64,000 bases of DNA, taken from NCBI GenBank assembly GCA_944322095.1, contig CALUNU010000012.1:1-64000 (forward strand), read 5' to 3'. Origin of the DNA: an uncultured Alloprevotella sp. GTDB lineage: Bacteria > Bacteroidota > Bacteroidia > Bacteroidales > Bacteroidaceae. This document shows, piece after piece, positions 19,851 through 28,798 of this stretch (positions are counted from its first letter, which is position 1; the number at the start of each line of letters is the position of its first letter). The position numbers and the translations under genes are program-made. The notes beneath the pieces are model-generated. The model was not told where the DNA came from, ran no database searches, and saw nothing but the letters and a program-made list of their open reading frames with translations.

Positions 19851-20351
19851 TCAGAAGCGCGTGAGGCGCAGCGTGGCGTAGTCCGATTGGAGGACGAGGC
19901 TGTGGCCGTCGGCTTCCAGGATGCGGAAGGTCGTGTCGGTCGAGCCGATGCCATAGGGCATCAGGTGCTCGGCTTCGACATAGTTGGGCACGCCGGGCTC
20001 GCTCGTGGTGCTGAAGTCCCACATGCGCACGGTGCCTTCCTCCTCGCTGTAAGCATAGCGGCCTGTGTAGGTGCCGGCGCCGCTCGGGTCGCCGCCCGTG
20101 TGGCCGGTCGAGCCGCCGGGCGTGGTGGCTGCCGGGAGGTTGCCCAGGCGCACCACCCAGAGCTGTATGCTCACAAAGAGGCGTTCGGGGCGCGTGGTGC
20201 GTCCGTCGGCGCGCGTGGTGAACGATTCGAGGCGCCAGAAGCCTTCGACGTCGCTGTTGATGGGTTCTTTTTCGCAGCCCGACGCCGTGAAGAGCAGCGT
20301 GGCGAGCAGCAGGGGCAGCGCAAGGGCCGCCCGGAGCGTATGGCGTGTCAT
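19851..20351 (-). CDS. Lipocalin-like exported lipoprotein
   Basis: A 166-residue lipoprotein with a signal peptide and lipobox TASGC (cysteine at about residue 26). The rest is beta-rich, with EGFWRLESFTTRADGR and an ending DYATLRLTRF, like small lipocalin-like or DUF5004-type lipoproteins of Bacteroidales. Its start overlaps the stop of the Wzi-like gene, so the two are translationally coupled. Its function cannot be read. It lies 138 bases before gldL. Confidence 0.6.
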   Translation of the reverse strand: MTRHTLRAALALPLLLATLLFTASGCEKEPINSDVEGFWRLESFTTRADGRTTRPERLFVSIQLWVVRLGNLPAATTPGGSTGHTGGDPSGAGTYTGRYAYSEEEGTVRMWDFSTTSEPGVPNYVEAEHLMPYGIGSTDTTFRILEADGHSLVLQSDYATLRLTRF

Positions 20352-21859
20352 TTCAGAAGGATACCTTGTTTGCTGATGCTGAGCATGAAGCCCGTGTTGT
20401 TGCCTAAATAGTTGCCGCGGTCGAAGCCCAGGGCGGCCGTGGCTTTCCAGCCCGGAGCCCAGGCGGGCTCGTAGGTGGCTTCGAAGAGCGAGCTAAACTG
20501 CTTGCGCTGCCGGTCGAGGGGCCGGCCGTAGGTGCCCCAGTAGCGCGCCATGCTCATCAGCACGCGCCACTGCCATTCGTCCGTGGGCTGCCCGCAGAGG
20601 CCCAGGTGGTTGGCCCTCGTTCGGTTGCTTTTGAAGTAGAGGTCGCCGTCGCGGTTGTAGGCCGGCCCCACGAGCAGGGGGTTGCCCATGGCCTGCCCCC
20701 AGTGGGCCCAGCCGCCGTAGTAGAAGTGGTTGTAATAGTTGTCGCAGGCGCTGATCTGATATTCGGGAAACTGGCTGGCGTAGCCGTCGTAGAGCAGGGG
20801 GCCGCTCTGGTCCTTGGTGTTGAGGCCCTCCCACAGGATTGTCGTCACAAAGGGGTTTTCGGGCAGGCCCACCTGGATGCCAATCTGCCCGTCCTTCCAG
20901 CGGCCATATTCCCAGAACATCTGCGAGTGGTCTTCAAAGTAGTGCTCCAAGTAGGCCCGCACGCGCCAGTCGTCTGCTGTCCATGAGAGGGCGAAGTTCC
21001 AGCTTCCCATCTGGTTTCCCTCGATGTTCACCTGGTCGCCCATGGGCGTGTCGCTCCCGCCCACGGTGGGGAAGAAGGCGTGCCAGTAGTTTTTGAGCCC
21101 TTCGGGCATGTCGAACGTCAGCCGGTCGGGGGCGCCGTTTTCGCCGCGTTCATACTGCTCGCCGCCAAACTGCGCCGCCATGAGGATGCCAAATTCAAAT
21201 TCGAGGGGAAACTGCTCGTGGTCGCCTATCTTGAACATGAGCGACTTCGAGTGGTAGAGCGCGCCCTTCGTATAGTTCGTCCCGGGTTTGGCAAAGTCTG
21301 CCTGCCAGCGTCCGTCGGTTTGCCGTCCGTAGGCCAAGTGGCCTTTGAGCCATAGCCAGCGGTGCGTGCCCGGGAAGGGGACGTAGTCGCTGATTTCGGC
21401 CCTCACCTGCGGGATGGGCCTGGCCCCCGGGCCCTCAACCATCATGCCCGAGCTGAGGCGTTCGGGCTTTTCGAGCGGGAAGCCCGGCCTCTCCTTGCTG
21501 CCAATGCTCAGGCGGAGCTTGCGCCAAGCCACGTCGGCATAGGCCTGCTGGACGACGAACGGGGCGCTCTCGTGCCACGCGCCGGCCAGCTCGAGCCCGG
21601 CCTCCACGCGCCAGTTGCGCCGCAGGGGCTGGCGATACGTCACGCCGGCCCGCAGGCTGGCAAACTTGTTGTCGACGCCCGAGAGGCCGTAGCGGTTGGC
21701 CGTCAGCCACAGCGGGGCATACTCGCCGCCGCCGGCCACGCCGAGCGCTTCGACGCGGTAGCTCAGGCGGGCCTGTGCCGTGTCGGGTTGCTCCCGGCCC
21801 GCCGCACCGTGCGCACACAGGGCGGCCAGCGAGAGAAGGATGGGCAAATGTTTCTTCAT
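20348..21859 (-). CDS. Capsule assembly Wzi-family outer membrane protein
   Basis: A 503-residue exported protein: signal peptide MKKHLPILLSLAALCAHGAAG, then a long beta-strand-rich barrel with PLWLTANRYGLSG, GMMVEGPGARPIPQVRAEISDY and IGIQVGLPENPF. It matches the Wzi-like capsule-assembly family, whose E. coli member is an 18-stranded barrel and outer membrane lectin. I chose the ATG at 21859; two more codons upstream would give an N-terminus without a signal peptide. A full promoter is just upstream. No capsule genes lie beside it; the polysaccharide locus is 20 kb away. Confidence 0.75.
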   Translation of the reverse strand: MKKHLPILLSLAALCAHGAAGREQPDTAQARLSYRVEALGVAGGGEYAPLWLTANRYGLSGVDNKFASLRAGVTYRQPLRRNWRVEAGLELAGAWHESAPFVVQQAYADVAWRKLRLSIGSKERPGFPLEKPERLSSGMMVEGPGARPIPQVRAEISDYVPFPGTHRWLWLKGHLAYGRQTDGRWQADFAKPGTNYTKGALYHSKSLMFKIGDHEQFPLEFEFGILMAAQFGGEQYERGENGAPDRLTFDMPEGLKNYWHAFFPTVGGSDTPMGDQVNIEGNQMGSWNFALSWTADDWRVRAYLEHYFEDHSQMFWEYGRWKDGQIGIQVGLPENPFVTTILWEGLNTKDQSGPLLYDGYASQFPEYQISACDNYYNHFYYGGWAHWGQAMGNPLLVGPAYNRDGDLYFKSNRTRANHLGLCGQPTDEWQWRVLMSMARYWGTYGRPLDRQRKQFSSLFEATYEPAWAPGWKATAALGFDRGNYLGNNTGFMLSISKQGILLK

Positions 21860-21880
21860 CAAACCATTTCTTTGACGCGG

Positions 21881-21911
21881 CAAAGTTACTGCAAGAAGCG
21901 GGAACGGCCAA
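21881..21911 (-). promoter_or_regulatory. Predicted promoter of the Wzi-like gene
   Basis: On the minus strand, TTG (21909-21911), a 20-base spacer and TAACTTTG (21881-21888), ending 21 bases before the start codon. Confidence 0.75.
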
Positions 21912-22039
21912 GCGAAAACAACTTTAACGTTTCTGCCCCTTGCCGCCCTCCCGGCCCTGCGGGGCCCTCAGCGGGGCGTCGTTGGGCCCGTGGGCTCTAA
22001 TATTCCGCCGTTGCGTTCGCCCGTTCCGCTCATTTACAC

Positions 22040-22047
22040 TAACTTTG
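22040..22047 (+). promoter_or_regulatory. Predicted -7 element of the DPP-IV-like gene
   Basis: TAACTTTG lies 68 bases before the start codon. The nearest upstream TTG is 26 bases away, longer than usual. Confidence 0.5.
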
Positions 22048-22115
22048 CCGGCGGCATGGCCGGCCGCAGGCCGCAGCCGGCCTCTGCCCGCATCCGTACA
22101 ACCAAACATCGCGAT

Positions 22116-24323
22116 ATGAAAAAACTACTTTTCTGGGCCGCCTGCTGGCTTTCTGCCATCGGCGGCGCACAGGCTCAGGACGCCGCGCTCAGCCTGAAAG
22201 ACATCACCGACGGCGCCTACTCGCCCACCTACGTCTACGGCGTGCGGCCCATGGCCGACGGCGAGACCTACACGCGCCTCTCGCCCGACAGAAAGCGCAT
22301 CGTGCGCCATTCCTTCAAGACGGGCAAGGAGGTCGAAACCCTCTTCGACGCCGCCACCGCCCGCGGGCCCAAGGCCCTTTCGGCCATCGACGGCTACATC
22401 CTCTCGCCCGACGGCAGGCGCATCCTCATCCAGACCGAGACGCGCCCCATCTACCGCCGCTCCTTCACGGCTGTCTATTACATCTACGACATTCAGAACA
22501 ACAAGATGGAGCCCCTCTCCGACGGAGGGCCGCAGCAGGTGCCCACCTTCTCGCCCGACGGCAACCTCATCGCCTTCGTGCGCGATAACGACATCTACCT
22601 CGTCAAGCTCCTCTTTGGCAACGCCGAGAGCCGGGTGACGAAGGACGGCAAGCGCGGCGAGGTGCTCAACGGCATCCCCGACTGGGTCAATGAGGAGGAG
22701 TTTTCGCTCAACAGCACCCTTACGTTCAGCGCCGACAGCCGTATGCTGGCCTGGGTGCGCTACGACGAGACGTCCGTGCCCCTTTACAGCTTCCCCCTCT
22801 ACCGCGGCGCCGCGCCCGCCATGGAGCAGTACGGCGAATATCCCGGGGCCTACACCTATAAATATCCCGTGGCCGGAGCGAAGAACGCCGATGTGTCCGT
22901 CCTCACGTTCGACGTCAAAAACCGCGTCACGCGGCAGCTCGATCTGCCTCTCGACAAGGACGGCTACGTGCCCCGCATCGCCTTTACCTCCGAGCCCGAC
23001 CAGCTGGCCGTCGTCACGCTCAACCGCCGCCAGGACCAGATGGACATCTACATGGCCAACGCCCGCTCTACCGTGTGCAAGCTCGCCGTGCGCGAAACGG
23101 CCGACAAGTATGTCAAGGAGACGGCCTACGGCTCGTTGCAGTTCTACCCCGGCCATTTCGCCTACATCTCCGACCGCAGCGGCTACGACCACGTTTATCT
23201 TTACACCCTCAGCGGCCAGCTCGTGCGCCAGCTCACCCGCGGCAACTACGACGTCACCAACTTCTACGGCTACGACGCCAAGACCGGCCGCTGCTACTAC
23301 GCATCGCGCCAGGAGAGCCCCCTGCGCAAGGCTGTCTACGTCTCCGACAAGAACGGCAAGGTCCGCAAGCTCTCCGACGCCGTCGGCACGAACGATGCCA
23401 CCTTCTCCTCCACGTTCAAATACTACATGAACGTCTATTCCTCGGCCCAGCAGCCCCCCGTCACCACCCTGCGCAACGCCGAAGGCCGTCTGCTCACCAC
23501 CCTTGTCGACAACAAGGAGCTCAGCACGAAGCTCCAAGGCCGCCTCGGGCAGAAGGAGTTTTTCACCTTTAAGACCACCGACGGCACCGAGCTGAACGGA
23601 TGGATGATTAAGCCGGCCAACTTCGACCCCTCGCGCCGCTATCCCGTCATCATGTATCAATACTCCGGGCCCGGCTCGCAGGAGGTCACCGACTCGTGGA
23701 ACATGGGCTTTTTCGGCGGAGGCGTTTACGAGAGCTACATGGCCTCGCGCGGCTACATCTACGTCTGCGTCGACGGGCGCGGCACGGGTGGCCGCGGGTC
23801 GGCTTTCCAGAAGTGTACCTACCTGCACCTGGGCCGCCTCGAAGCCGAGGATCAGGCTGCCGCCGCCCGCTATCTTGCCACGCTGCCCTACGTCGACGGC
23901 GAGCACATAGGCATTTGGGGTTGGAGCTTTGGCGGCTTCAACACGCTCATGTCGATGAGCACCGGGCAGCCCGTCTTCTGCGCCGGAGTGGCCGTGGCAG
24001 CCCCGGCCGACTGGCGCTACTACGACACCGTCTATACCGAGCGCTACATGCGCACGCCGCAGGAAAACGGCGAGGGCTATGCCGACAACCCCATCAGCCG
24101 CGCCCCGCAGCTCTCGGGCGACCTCCTGCTCATCCACGGCACGGCCGACGACAACGTACACCTGCGCAACGCCGCCGAGTATAGCGAGGCCCTCGTACAG
24201 GCCGGCAAGCAGTTCGACATGCAGGTCTACACCAACCGCAACCACAACATTTTTGGCGGGCAGACGCGCCTGCATCTCTTCACGCGCATCTCTTCGTTCT
24301 TCGATGCCCACCTGAAGCGTTGA
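22116..24323 (+). CDS. S9B dipeptidyl peptidase IV-like serine protease
   Basis: A 735-residue exported peptidase: signal peptide (about 1-20), an N-terminal eight-bladed propeller with PDGRRILIQTETRPIYRRS and SPDGNLIAFVRDNDIYL, and a C-terminal alpha/beta-hydrolase domain. The triad is S604 in GWSFGG, D678 in GTADDNVHL and H710 in NRNHNIFGG. The Glu pair for the substrate amino terminus is seen in DWVNEEEFS. It should release X-Pro dipeptides from peptides in the periplasm. The length is that of bacterial DPP-IV. Confidence 0.92.
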   Translation: MKKLLFWAACWLSAIGGAQAQDAALSLKDITDGAYSPTYVYGVRPMADGETYTRLSPDRKRIVRHSFKTGKEVETLFDAATARGPKALSAIDGYILSPDGRRILIQTETRPIYRRSFTAVYYIYDIQNNKMEPLSDGGPQQVPTFSPDGNLIAFVRDNDIYLVKLLFGNAESRVTKDGKRGEVLNGIPDWVNEEEFSLNSTLTFSADSRMLAWVRYDETSVPLYSFPLYRGAAPAMEQYGEYPGAYTYKYPVAGAKNADVSVLTFDVKNRVTRQLDLPLDKDGYVPRIAFTSEPDQLAVVTLNRRQDQMDIYMANARSTVCKLAVRETADKYVKETAYGSLQFYPGHFAYISDRSGYDHVYLYTLSGQLVRQLTRGNYDVTNFYGYDAKTGRCYYASRQESPLRKAVYVSDKNGKVRKLSDAVGTNDATFSSTFKYYMNVYSSAQQPPVTTLRNAEGRLLTTLVDNKELSTKLQGRLGQKEFFTFKTTDGTELNGWMIKPANFDPSRRYPVIMYQYSGPGSQEVTDSWNMGFFGGGVYESYMASRGYIYVCVDGRGTGGRGSAFQKCTYLHLGRLEAEDQAAAARYLATLPYVDGEHIGIWGWSFGGFNTLMSMSTGQPVFCAGVAVAAPADWRYYDTVYTERYMRTPQENGEGYADNPISRAPQLSGDLLLIHGTADDNVHLRNAAEYSEALVQAGKQFDMQVYTNRNHNIFGGQTRLHLFTRISSFFDAHLKR

Positions 24324-24342
24324 GCTCCCTCGCCGAAGTCCA

Positions 24343-24381
24343 CAGCGGGACGGCCTGCCATCGTGCACGGCCGTCCCGCTG
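24343..24381. terminator. Hairpin terminator between convergent peptidase genes
   Basis: Perfect 13-base arms (24343-24355 and 24369-24381). A short T-containing stretch follows on plus. Confidence 0.65.
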
Positions 24382-24401
24382 CGTGTTTACGGGCCCGGGG
24401 C

Positions 24402-25697
24402 TCACCACCCCGTGGCCGCCCAGCCCGCGTCGCTGTACCATGCCGTCCGGCGGAAAGCCTCGTTCAGGTCGCCGTGGGCGCAGCTGGCGGCATTGTCGGT
24501 GTAGATTTGCCGCGGCACAAACATCGACACGCCGCACGCCAGCGAAGGGTCGGCCGTGAGATAGTCGCGCCACGTGGGGCCCACGTAGAAGCGCTCCGTC
24601 ACGCCCTGCCAGGCGATGGCCGCCAAGAGCGCCGCTTGGTAGCGGGCAAAGTCGGCCGCGGGGAGCAGCCGCCGCATGGCCTCCGAGGCGTCGTAGGCAT
24701 GCGGGCGGTAGCCAAAAGCCGAAGCATAGTTGGCATACTGCTGCACCCCCTCCATGTCGGCGTCGGCGCGTCCGGCCAGGGCCGAGCGCGGCAGCACGTC
24801 GGCCGTCACGGCCGCCAGCTCGTCGAGCGCTGCGGTGCGCACAGCCGCCACGGCTATGCCAAAGTCGGCATAATCGGCCGCGTTGGCCGGGTCGGTCACG
24901 TCGGCATAATAGGTACGGGCAATGTCGGCCGGGTCTTGGCTGAAAAGGCCCTCGCGCACCTGGTGCGCATAGTCGGCCCCCGCGGCGGGAGTCGATATGG
25001 GCGCCCCGATGACATAGTCGGTCACGCCACGCAGGGCATACGCCGTTTCGACGCCACCCATCAGGCAGGCGTCGAACAGCACGTAGCGCAGCTTTACGCC
25101 GGCGGCTTCGATGGCACGGGCAATGTCGTCGATGTCCATCTGTACGCCCAGGCGCCCGTCGGCCGTCATGTCGCCCCGGCCGCCCTCGCCCGTGTCGATG
25201 CCAAACGAGAGCGTCGTGCCCGTCGGTGGGTTGGTCGAGGGCACCCATCCCGAGGCGTGCGACCACATCACCAGCCCATACTCGTCGGCCGGGTAGGCCG
25301 TGGCGCACCACGCCAGCACTTCGGCGAGCGTGGCAGGGTCGGTCGAGCACGTTTCGCCCGCGCGGCTCCACACGCGTTCGGGCGCCCCTCCGTCGCGGCG
25401 AAAGCGGTAGATGCGGGCCCCCGTGGCGTCGTCGGCAAAGAGCAGCAGCTGCTCGTCGCTTTTCAGGCTGCGCGCGCCTTCGACCATTTCGGCCGAGTCG
25501 GCCCGCAGGTAGCCGTCCCTGCCCAGCGTGTTTTGCGCCGCGGCATAGACCACGACCGTGCGCCGCGCCGGGCCTGTGGGTGCGTCGGGGGCGTCGTCGG
25601 CGGCGCAGGCCGCAAGGAGCAGGGCTCCCATCGCTGCGAGGGCCGGCGTCAGCAGCCGGCGGTGCAGGGTGGGGCGGGTGTATGGTTTGCGTGTCAT
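24402..25697 (-). CDS. Clostripain-like (C11) cysteine peptidase lipoprotein
   Basis: A 431-residue lipoprotein (LLLAAC lipobox at about residues 26-31) of the C11/clostripain family. The catalytic His lies in MWSHASGW and the Cys in VLFDACLMGGVETAY. Preference is expected for cleavage after Arg or Lys. The linked peptidase PmC11 from Parabacteroides is self-processing; whether this one is cannot be told. It overlaps the DUF4230 gene upstream by 4 bases, so the three genes from 27099 downward look like one operon. Confidence 0.85.
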   Translation of the reverse strand: MTRKPYTRPTLHRRLLTPALAAMGALLLAACAADDAPDAPTGPARRTVVVYAAAQNTLGRDGYLRADSAEMVEGARSLKSDEQLLLFADDATGARIYRFRRDGGAPERVWSRAGETCSTDPATLAEVLAWCATAYPADEYGLVMWSHASGWVPSTNPPTGTTLSFGIDTGEGGRGDMTADGRLGVQMDIDDIARAIEAAGVKLRYVLFDACLMGGVETAYALRGVTDYVIGAPISTPAAGADYAHQVREGLFSQDPADIARTYYADVTDPANAADYADFGIAVAAVRTAALDELAAVTADVLPRSALAGRADADMEGVQQYANYASAFGYRPHAYDASEAMRRLLPAADFARYQAALLAAIAWQGVTERFYVGPTWRDYLTADPSLACGVSMFVPRQIYTDNAASCAHGDLNEAFRRTAWYSDAGWAATGW

Positions 25698-26380
25698 GCT
25701 TGCTTGGTTTTGTTTGAGGGTGGCACGAAGCTCACGTCCACCGTCGTGAAGCCCAGTCCCTGGAATATTCGTGTAAACTGTTCGCGGGCGCTCCGCCGCG
25801 CCTCGTCCAGATTGGCCTGCGTCAGGTGGCGGCGCAGCATGGCCGTGCGGGCCCGCTCATACAGGCGGTCGAGCTCCGCGGCAGGCCATGAGCCCTTTTC
25901 GTAGAAGGCCCGCGTGCGCGTTTCGTCGATAAAGTTGTCGTCGAGCAGGCCCACGTCGGGCAGGCGCAGCACGGCCGTGTCGCCGCGGGCCTCAAACCAC
26001 CGGTCGTCGGCCCGGCTCATGTCGATGCCCAGGCGCAGCGTGCCGGTGTAGATGCGTGCCAGCTGCTTGTCGCCGAAGGTGCCGGCCTTGTAGGCCTCCA
26101 CCAGTTCCTCGGTGCTCACCGAGAGAAACTCCCACTCCCTTATCTCGCGTATGCGGCGTATCTCTTCGGGCGTCGTGTCGATGGCCTTTGTGTGTTCCAC
26201 GGTGAGCGTGGGCGGGTCCTCCTCGCAGCGGTGTACGACGAAAGCCGCCACCACCAGGGCCAGCAGCACGAGCCAGGGCCACGGGCTGCGCGCCACCACG
26301 GCGGCGGCCCCCAGCAGGGCGCCCAGGCAGCCGCGGCGCGGGCGCCCGGTGGCGGGGTGGTTGTCGGGTTGTCGGGTCAT
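25694..26380 (-). CDS. DUF4230 membrane-anchored protein
   Basis: A 228-residue protein with a Gly/Ala-rich basic N-terminus and one membrane helix at about 31-49 (PWPWLVLLALVVAAFVVHRC), followed by a DUF4230-type region: RIREIREWEFLSVSTEELV, IYTGTLRLGIDM, LRLPDVGLLDDNFID. The C-terminus FQGLGFTTVDVSFV matches the upstream gene's MGYGEESVTIQF, so the two are paralogues. The domain has no established function. Its start overlaps the upstream stop. Confidence 0.7.
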   Translation of the reverse strand: MTRQPDNHPATGRPRRGCLGALLGAAAVVARSPWPWLVLLALVVAAFVVHRCEEDPPTLTVEHTKAIDTTPEEIRRIREIREWEFLSVSTEELVEAYKAGTFGDKQLARIYTGTLRLGIDMSRADDRWFEARGDTAVLRLPDVGLLDDNFIDETRTRAFYEKGSWPAAELDRLYERARTAMLRRHLTQANLDEARRSAREQFTRIFQGLGFTTVDVSFVPPSNKTKQA

Positions 26381-27099
26381 TGTTCAGGATGGTTTTCAAC
26401 GGTCACCGAGCGGTTCAGGTCGGCAGCCGTAAAGTCTTTGCGAAATTGTATGGTCACGCTCTCCTCCCCGTAGCCCATGCCGCGCAGGATGGGCATCAGG
26501 GCCCGCGTGGCCGTCCGCCGCGCGTCCTCCACGATGCCGTAGCGGTCCACGTGGGCCAGGATGCTGTCGGTTCCCTGCCGGGCAAAAGCCGCCATTTCGG
26601 CGTCCGAATAGCGGCGCCGCGCCAGGTCGACGTATTGCCGCGTGCCGGCGTGATCCACGCGCGACGACGTCACGACCACCTGCGGGTCGGGCAGCGTCAG
26701 GGTGATGCCCCGCGGCGTGCGCTCCACGTTCTGCGGCCCGAAGGCCGAGAGATCCACGTAGGCCTTCAGCGTCACGTCGATGGGGATGGCTGCCTTGCGC
26801 TCGCCCAGCGGAGGGTCGAAGCTCACGTCGCGGGAGAAGACGCGCCCCCGGACGTGCAGGCGGTCGTCGTGCGTCACGATTTTGCGTATGTTGTATGCCG
26901 TCGTGTACAGGCGGGCGCAGCGGCTCACGCGCTTGACGAGCAGCGCCACGGTGTCGGCCGGGCGCTCGGCGGGTGCCTCGGCCGTGCGGGGCTCGCTGCC
27001 GCAGCCCGTCTGGGGCAGGGCCGTGAGGCAGGCCAGCGCGGCCGCCGCCAGGGGCAGGGCCGCACGCCGCAGCCGGCGTGTGTGGACAAGAGGTTTCAT
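26377..27099 (-). CDS. DUF4230 exported lipoprotein
   Basis: A 240-residue exported protein with signal peptide and lipobox-like TGC at about residue 27. It has VKRVSRCARLYTTAYNIRKIV, DVTLKAYVDLSAFGPQNV and LTLPDPQVVVTSSRVDH, all DUF4230-like. I chose the ATG at 27099 because this gives a proper signal peptide, six bases after a TACATTTG element. That leader would be nearly absent, so a later in-frame start is possible. It is first in an operon with a second DUF4230 gene and the C11 peptidase. Confidence 0.7.
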   Translation of the reverse strand: MKPLVHTRRLRRAALPLAAAALACLTALPQTGCGSEPRTAEAPAERPADTVALLVKRVSRCARLYTTAYNIRKIVTHDDRLHVRGRVFSRDVSFDPPLGERKAAIPIDVTLKAYVDLSAFGPQNVERTPRGITLTLPDPQVVVTSSRVDHAGTRQYVDLARRRYSDAEMAAFARQGTDSILAHVDRYGIVEDARRTATRALMPILRGMGYGEESVTIQFRKDFTAADLNRSVTVENHPEQ

Positions 27100-27104
27100 G
27101 CTGA

Positions 27105-27112
27105 CAAATGTA
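27105..27112 (-). promoter_or_regulatory. Predicted -7 element of the DUF4230 operon
   Basis: TACATTTG on the minus strand, five bases before the chosen start. The -33 region has no clear TTG. Confidence 0.45.
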
Positions 27113-27214
27113 CGCATTTTCCACGGATGCGGTGCATAAAAGCGGGGCCAAGCTTGCCGCTCTCGCAAAGATTTCGTTATTTTGCCGCTTCAATCTTTCA
27201 AAAACGAGCCAACC

Positions 27215-27763
27215 ATGAAAAGTGTTCTTTGGGCCGCGGCGCTGGCCGTGCTGCCCCTCATGGCGGGGTGTGGCGGTCGCAGCGGCAGCGAGGCTGCCGG
27301 GACCGACTCGACCACGGTTGCCGCTCCCGCCGCACCCCAGGGGCCTGCCGCCGACCCCGCCAGCAACAGCCGTGCCGAGGCCGAAATTGACGGCCACCGC
27401 TACGAGGTGGCCATGCGCCGCTATGCCGACAAGGGCGGCGACGTCGTGCGCAGCGAACTGGGCGAGGAGTCGTACGACAACTGCGTCGACGTGACCATCC
27501 TGCGCGACGGCAGCGCCTTCAAGAAGAAAACGTTTACGAAGTCCGACTTTGCCGACTTCCTCTCCGACACCGACCGCGCCGTCTCCGTTTTGCAGGGCAT
27601 GGCCTTCACCGGTGCCGACGACGAGGGGCTCCACTTTGCCGCCCAGGTGGGCGAGCGCGACGCCGAGGGCGGCATGGCCTTCATCGTGACGGTGAGCACC
27701 GACGGCATCGTCAGCGTCGTGCGCGACTATAACCAGGACACCACCGGCAGCGCCTCGCGATAG
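27215..27763 (+). CDS. DUF4738-like exported lipoprotein
   Basis: A 182-residue lipoprotein: MKSVLWAAALAVLPLMAGC gives a signal peptide and lipobox MAGC. After a Pro/Ala-rich stretch the body has AEIDGHRYEVAMRRYADKGG, VDVTILRDGSAFKKKTFTKSDF and MAFIVTVSTDGIVSVVRDYN, as in Bacteroidales DUF4738 proteins. Function is unknown. It faces away from the DUF4230 operon and converges on the small membrane-protein gene at 27811. Confidence 0.6.
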   Translation: MKSVLWAAALAVLPLMAGCGGRSGSEAAGTDSTTVAAPAAPQGPAADPASNSRAEAEIDGHRYEVAMRRYADKGGDVVRSELGEESYDNCVDVTILRDGSAFKKKTFTKSDFADFLSDTDRAVSVLQGMAFTGADDEGLHFAAQVGERDAEGGMAFIVTVSTDGIVSVVRDYNQDTTGSASR

Positions 27764-27810
27764 CCCCGCCTCTTGTGCGCGGGGGCGCGCCGGCTGTGCG
27801 TAGGGGCGCC

Positions 27811-28152
27811 TCATGGGGCCTCCTCCCCGGTCTTGCGGCTGTCCGCCGTTTTGCGGGTGGCTGCGGTGTTTGTGCCTGTGCCGCCGGTGCGGGCGCTGCG
27901 GCGCGTGCGGCGGGTGGCGGGCGGCTCTTCTGCCGTTTTGCCCCGCACGTAGGCCCCCACGCCGAAGATGCTGCCGGCATAGAGCAGACATTGCGAGAAA
28001 AACCACAGCACCGAGCGGCTCACCTCGCCCACGGGAGGCGTGTAGAACCCCAGATACGTCAGCGTTGTGCCGGCGGCCAGCATGGCCACGGCCGTCAGGC
28101 TTTGCAGCCCCGGCAGGCGGTCGTGCCACGAAGCAGTTTGTTTGCGTTTCAT
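27811..28152 (-). CDS. Small membrane protein, holin-like in layout
   Basis: A 113-residue protein with two hydrophobic segments (about 16-35 and 44-67), joined by FYTPPVGEVSRS, and a strongly basic Arg/Thr-rich tail. Size and topology resemble phage holins, but no family signature is visible. It lies 19 bases downstream of a DnaC-like ATPase on the same strand, which supports a phage- or plasmid-derived pair. Other small membrane proteins would fit equally well. Confidence 0.5.
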   Translation of the reverse strand: MKRKQTASWHDRLPGLQSLTAVAMLAAGTTLTYLGFYTPPVGEVSRSVLWFFSQCLLYAGSIFGVGAYVRGKTAEEPPATRRTRRSARTGGTGTNTAATRKTADSRKTGEEAP

Positions 28153-28171
28153 CTCTCTCGGGGTTTATGCG

Positions 28172-28798
28172 TCAGCGATTGTTTTTTCCCTCGGCCCTCA
28201 GGCTCGGGCCCTTGAAGCGCACGCCGCGCACGAGACCGCGCAGGCGGTCCACCACGCGCAGGCCGTAGCGCTGCGTGAGCCCGTCGGTGCCATAGTTGCA
28301 CGTCAGCAGGAGCAGGTGGCCCTCGCGTTCGGCAGCGTCCACCAGCTCGGCGAACATGTCGCGGCGGTTGCCGAAGCGCACCGAGACGTCCTCGGTGCCC
28401 ACGTCGTCCACCATCACCAGGCGGTAGGCCAGCCATTCGTCGCCGCAAAACGGCAGGCGCGTGGCCTGCACGGTCTTCACCACCAGGCGGTAGTGGCGGT
28501 GGATGATGAGCGGCAGCACGCGCTCGCAGAGCAGCGATTTGCCCCGTCCGCAGTCGCCCGCGCAGAGCAGGCCCAGCCCGTGGTTGTCGGTGAGCCATTC
28601 GGCCACGCGGTCATACTCCGGCAGCCACTGCATCCGTGGGCCCAGAAAATAGCTCAGGTAGGCCCGCAGCACGGCGGCCGCGTCGGGGATGGCTATGCGC
28701 ACGCGTTGCGCGGGCGCCACGTAGCCGAACGAGCGCATGTAGTCGACGTGTGCGGCGATGTCGCCCGCCGTGGGCAGTTTGTTGGGTTGCGTTTTCAT
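28172..28798 (-). CDS. DnaC-like AAA+ ATPase
   Basis: A 208-residue AAA+ ATPase related to DnaC/IstB helicase loaders and phage replication ATPases. Walker A is AGDCGRGKSLL at about residue 82, Walker B is YRLVMVDDVGTED, followed by a sensor-like LLLLTCNYGTDGL and an arginine-rich end LRVVDRLRGLVRGVRFKG. It has no partner transposase, so IstB of an insertion sequence is unlikely. It probably descends from a mobile element. Two G8 runs lie 86-104 bases upstream. Confidence 0.7.
   Translation of the reverse strand: MKTQPNKLPTAGDIAAHVDYMRSFGYVAPAQRVRIAIPDAAAVLRAYLSYFLGPRMQWLPEYDRVAEWLTDNHGLGLLCAGDCGRGKSLLCERVLPLIIHRHYRLVVKTVQATRLPFCGDEWLAYRLVMVDDVGTEDVSVRFGNRRDMFAELVDAAEREGHLLLLTCNYGTDGLTQRYGLRVVDRLRGLVRGVRFKGPSLRAEGKNNR

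Noticed and set aside
28172..28798. IstB of an IS21-type element
   Set aside because: No IstA transposase, no terminal repeats and no target duplication near the gene.
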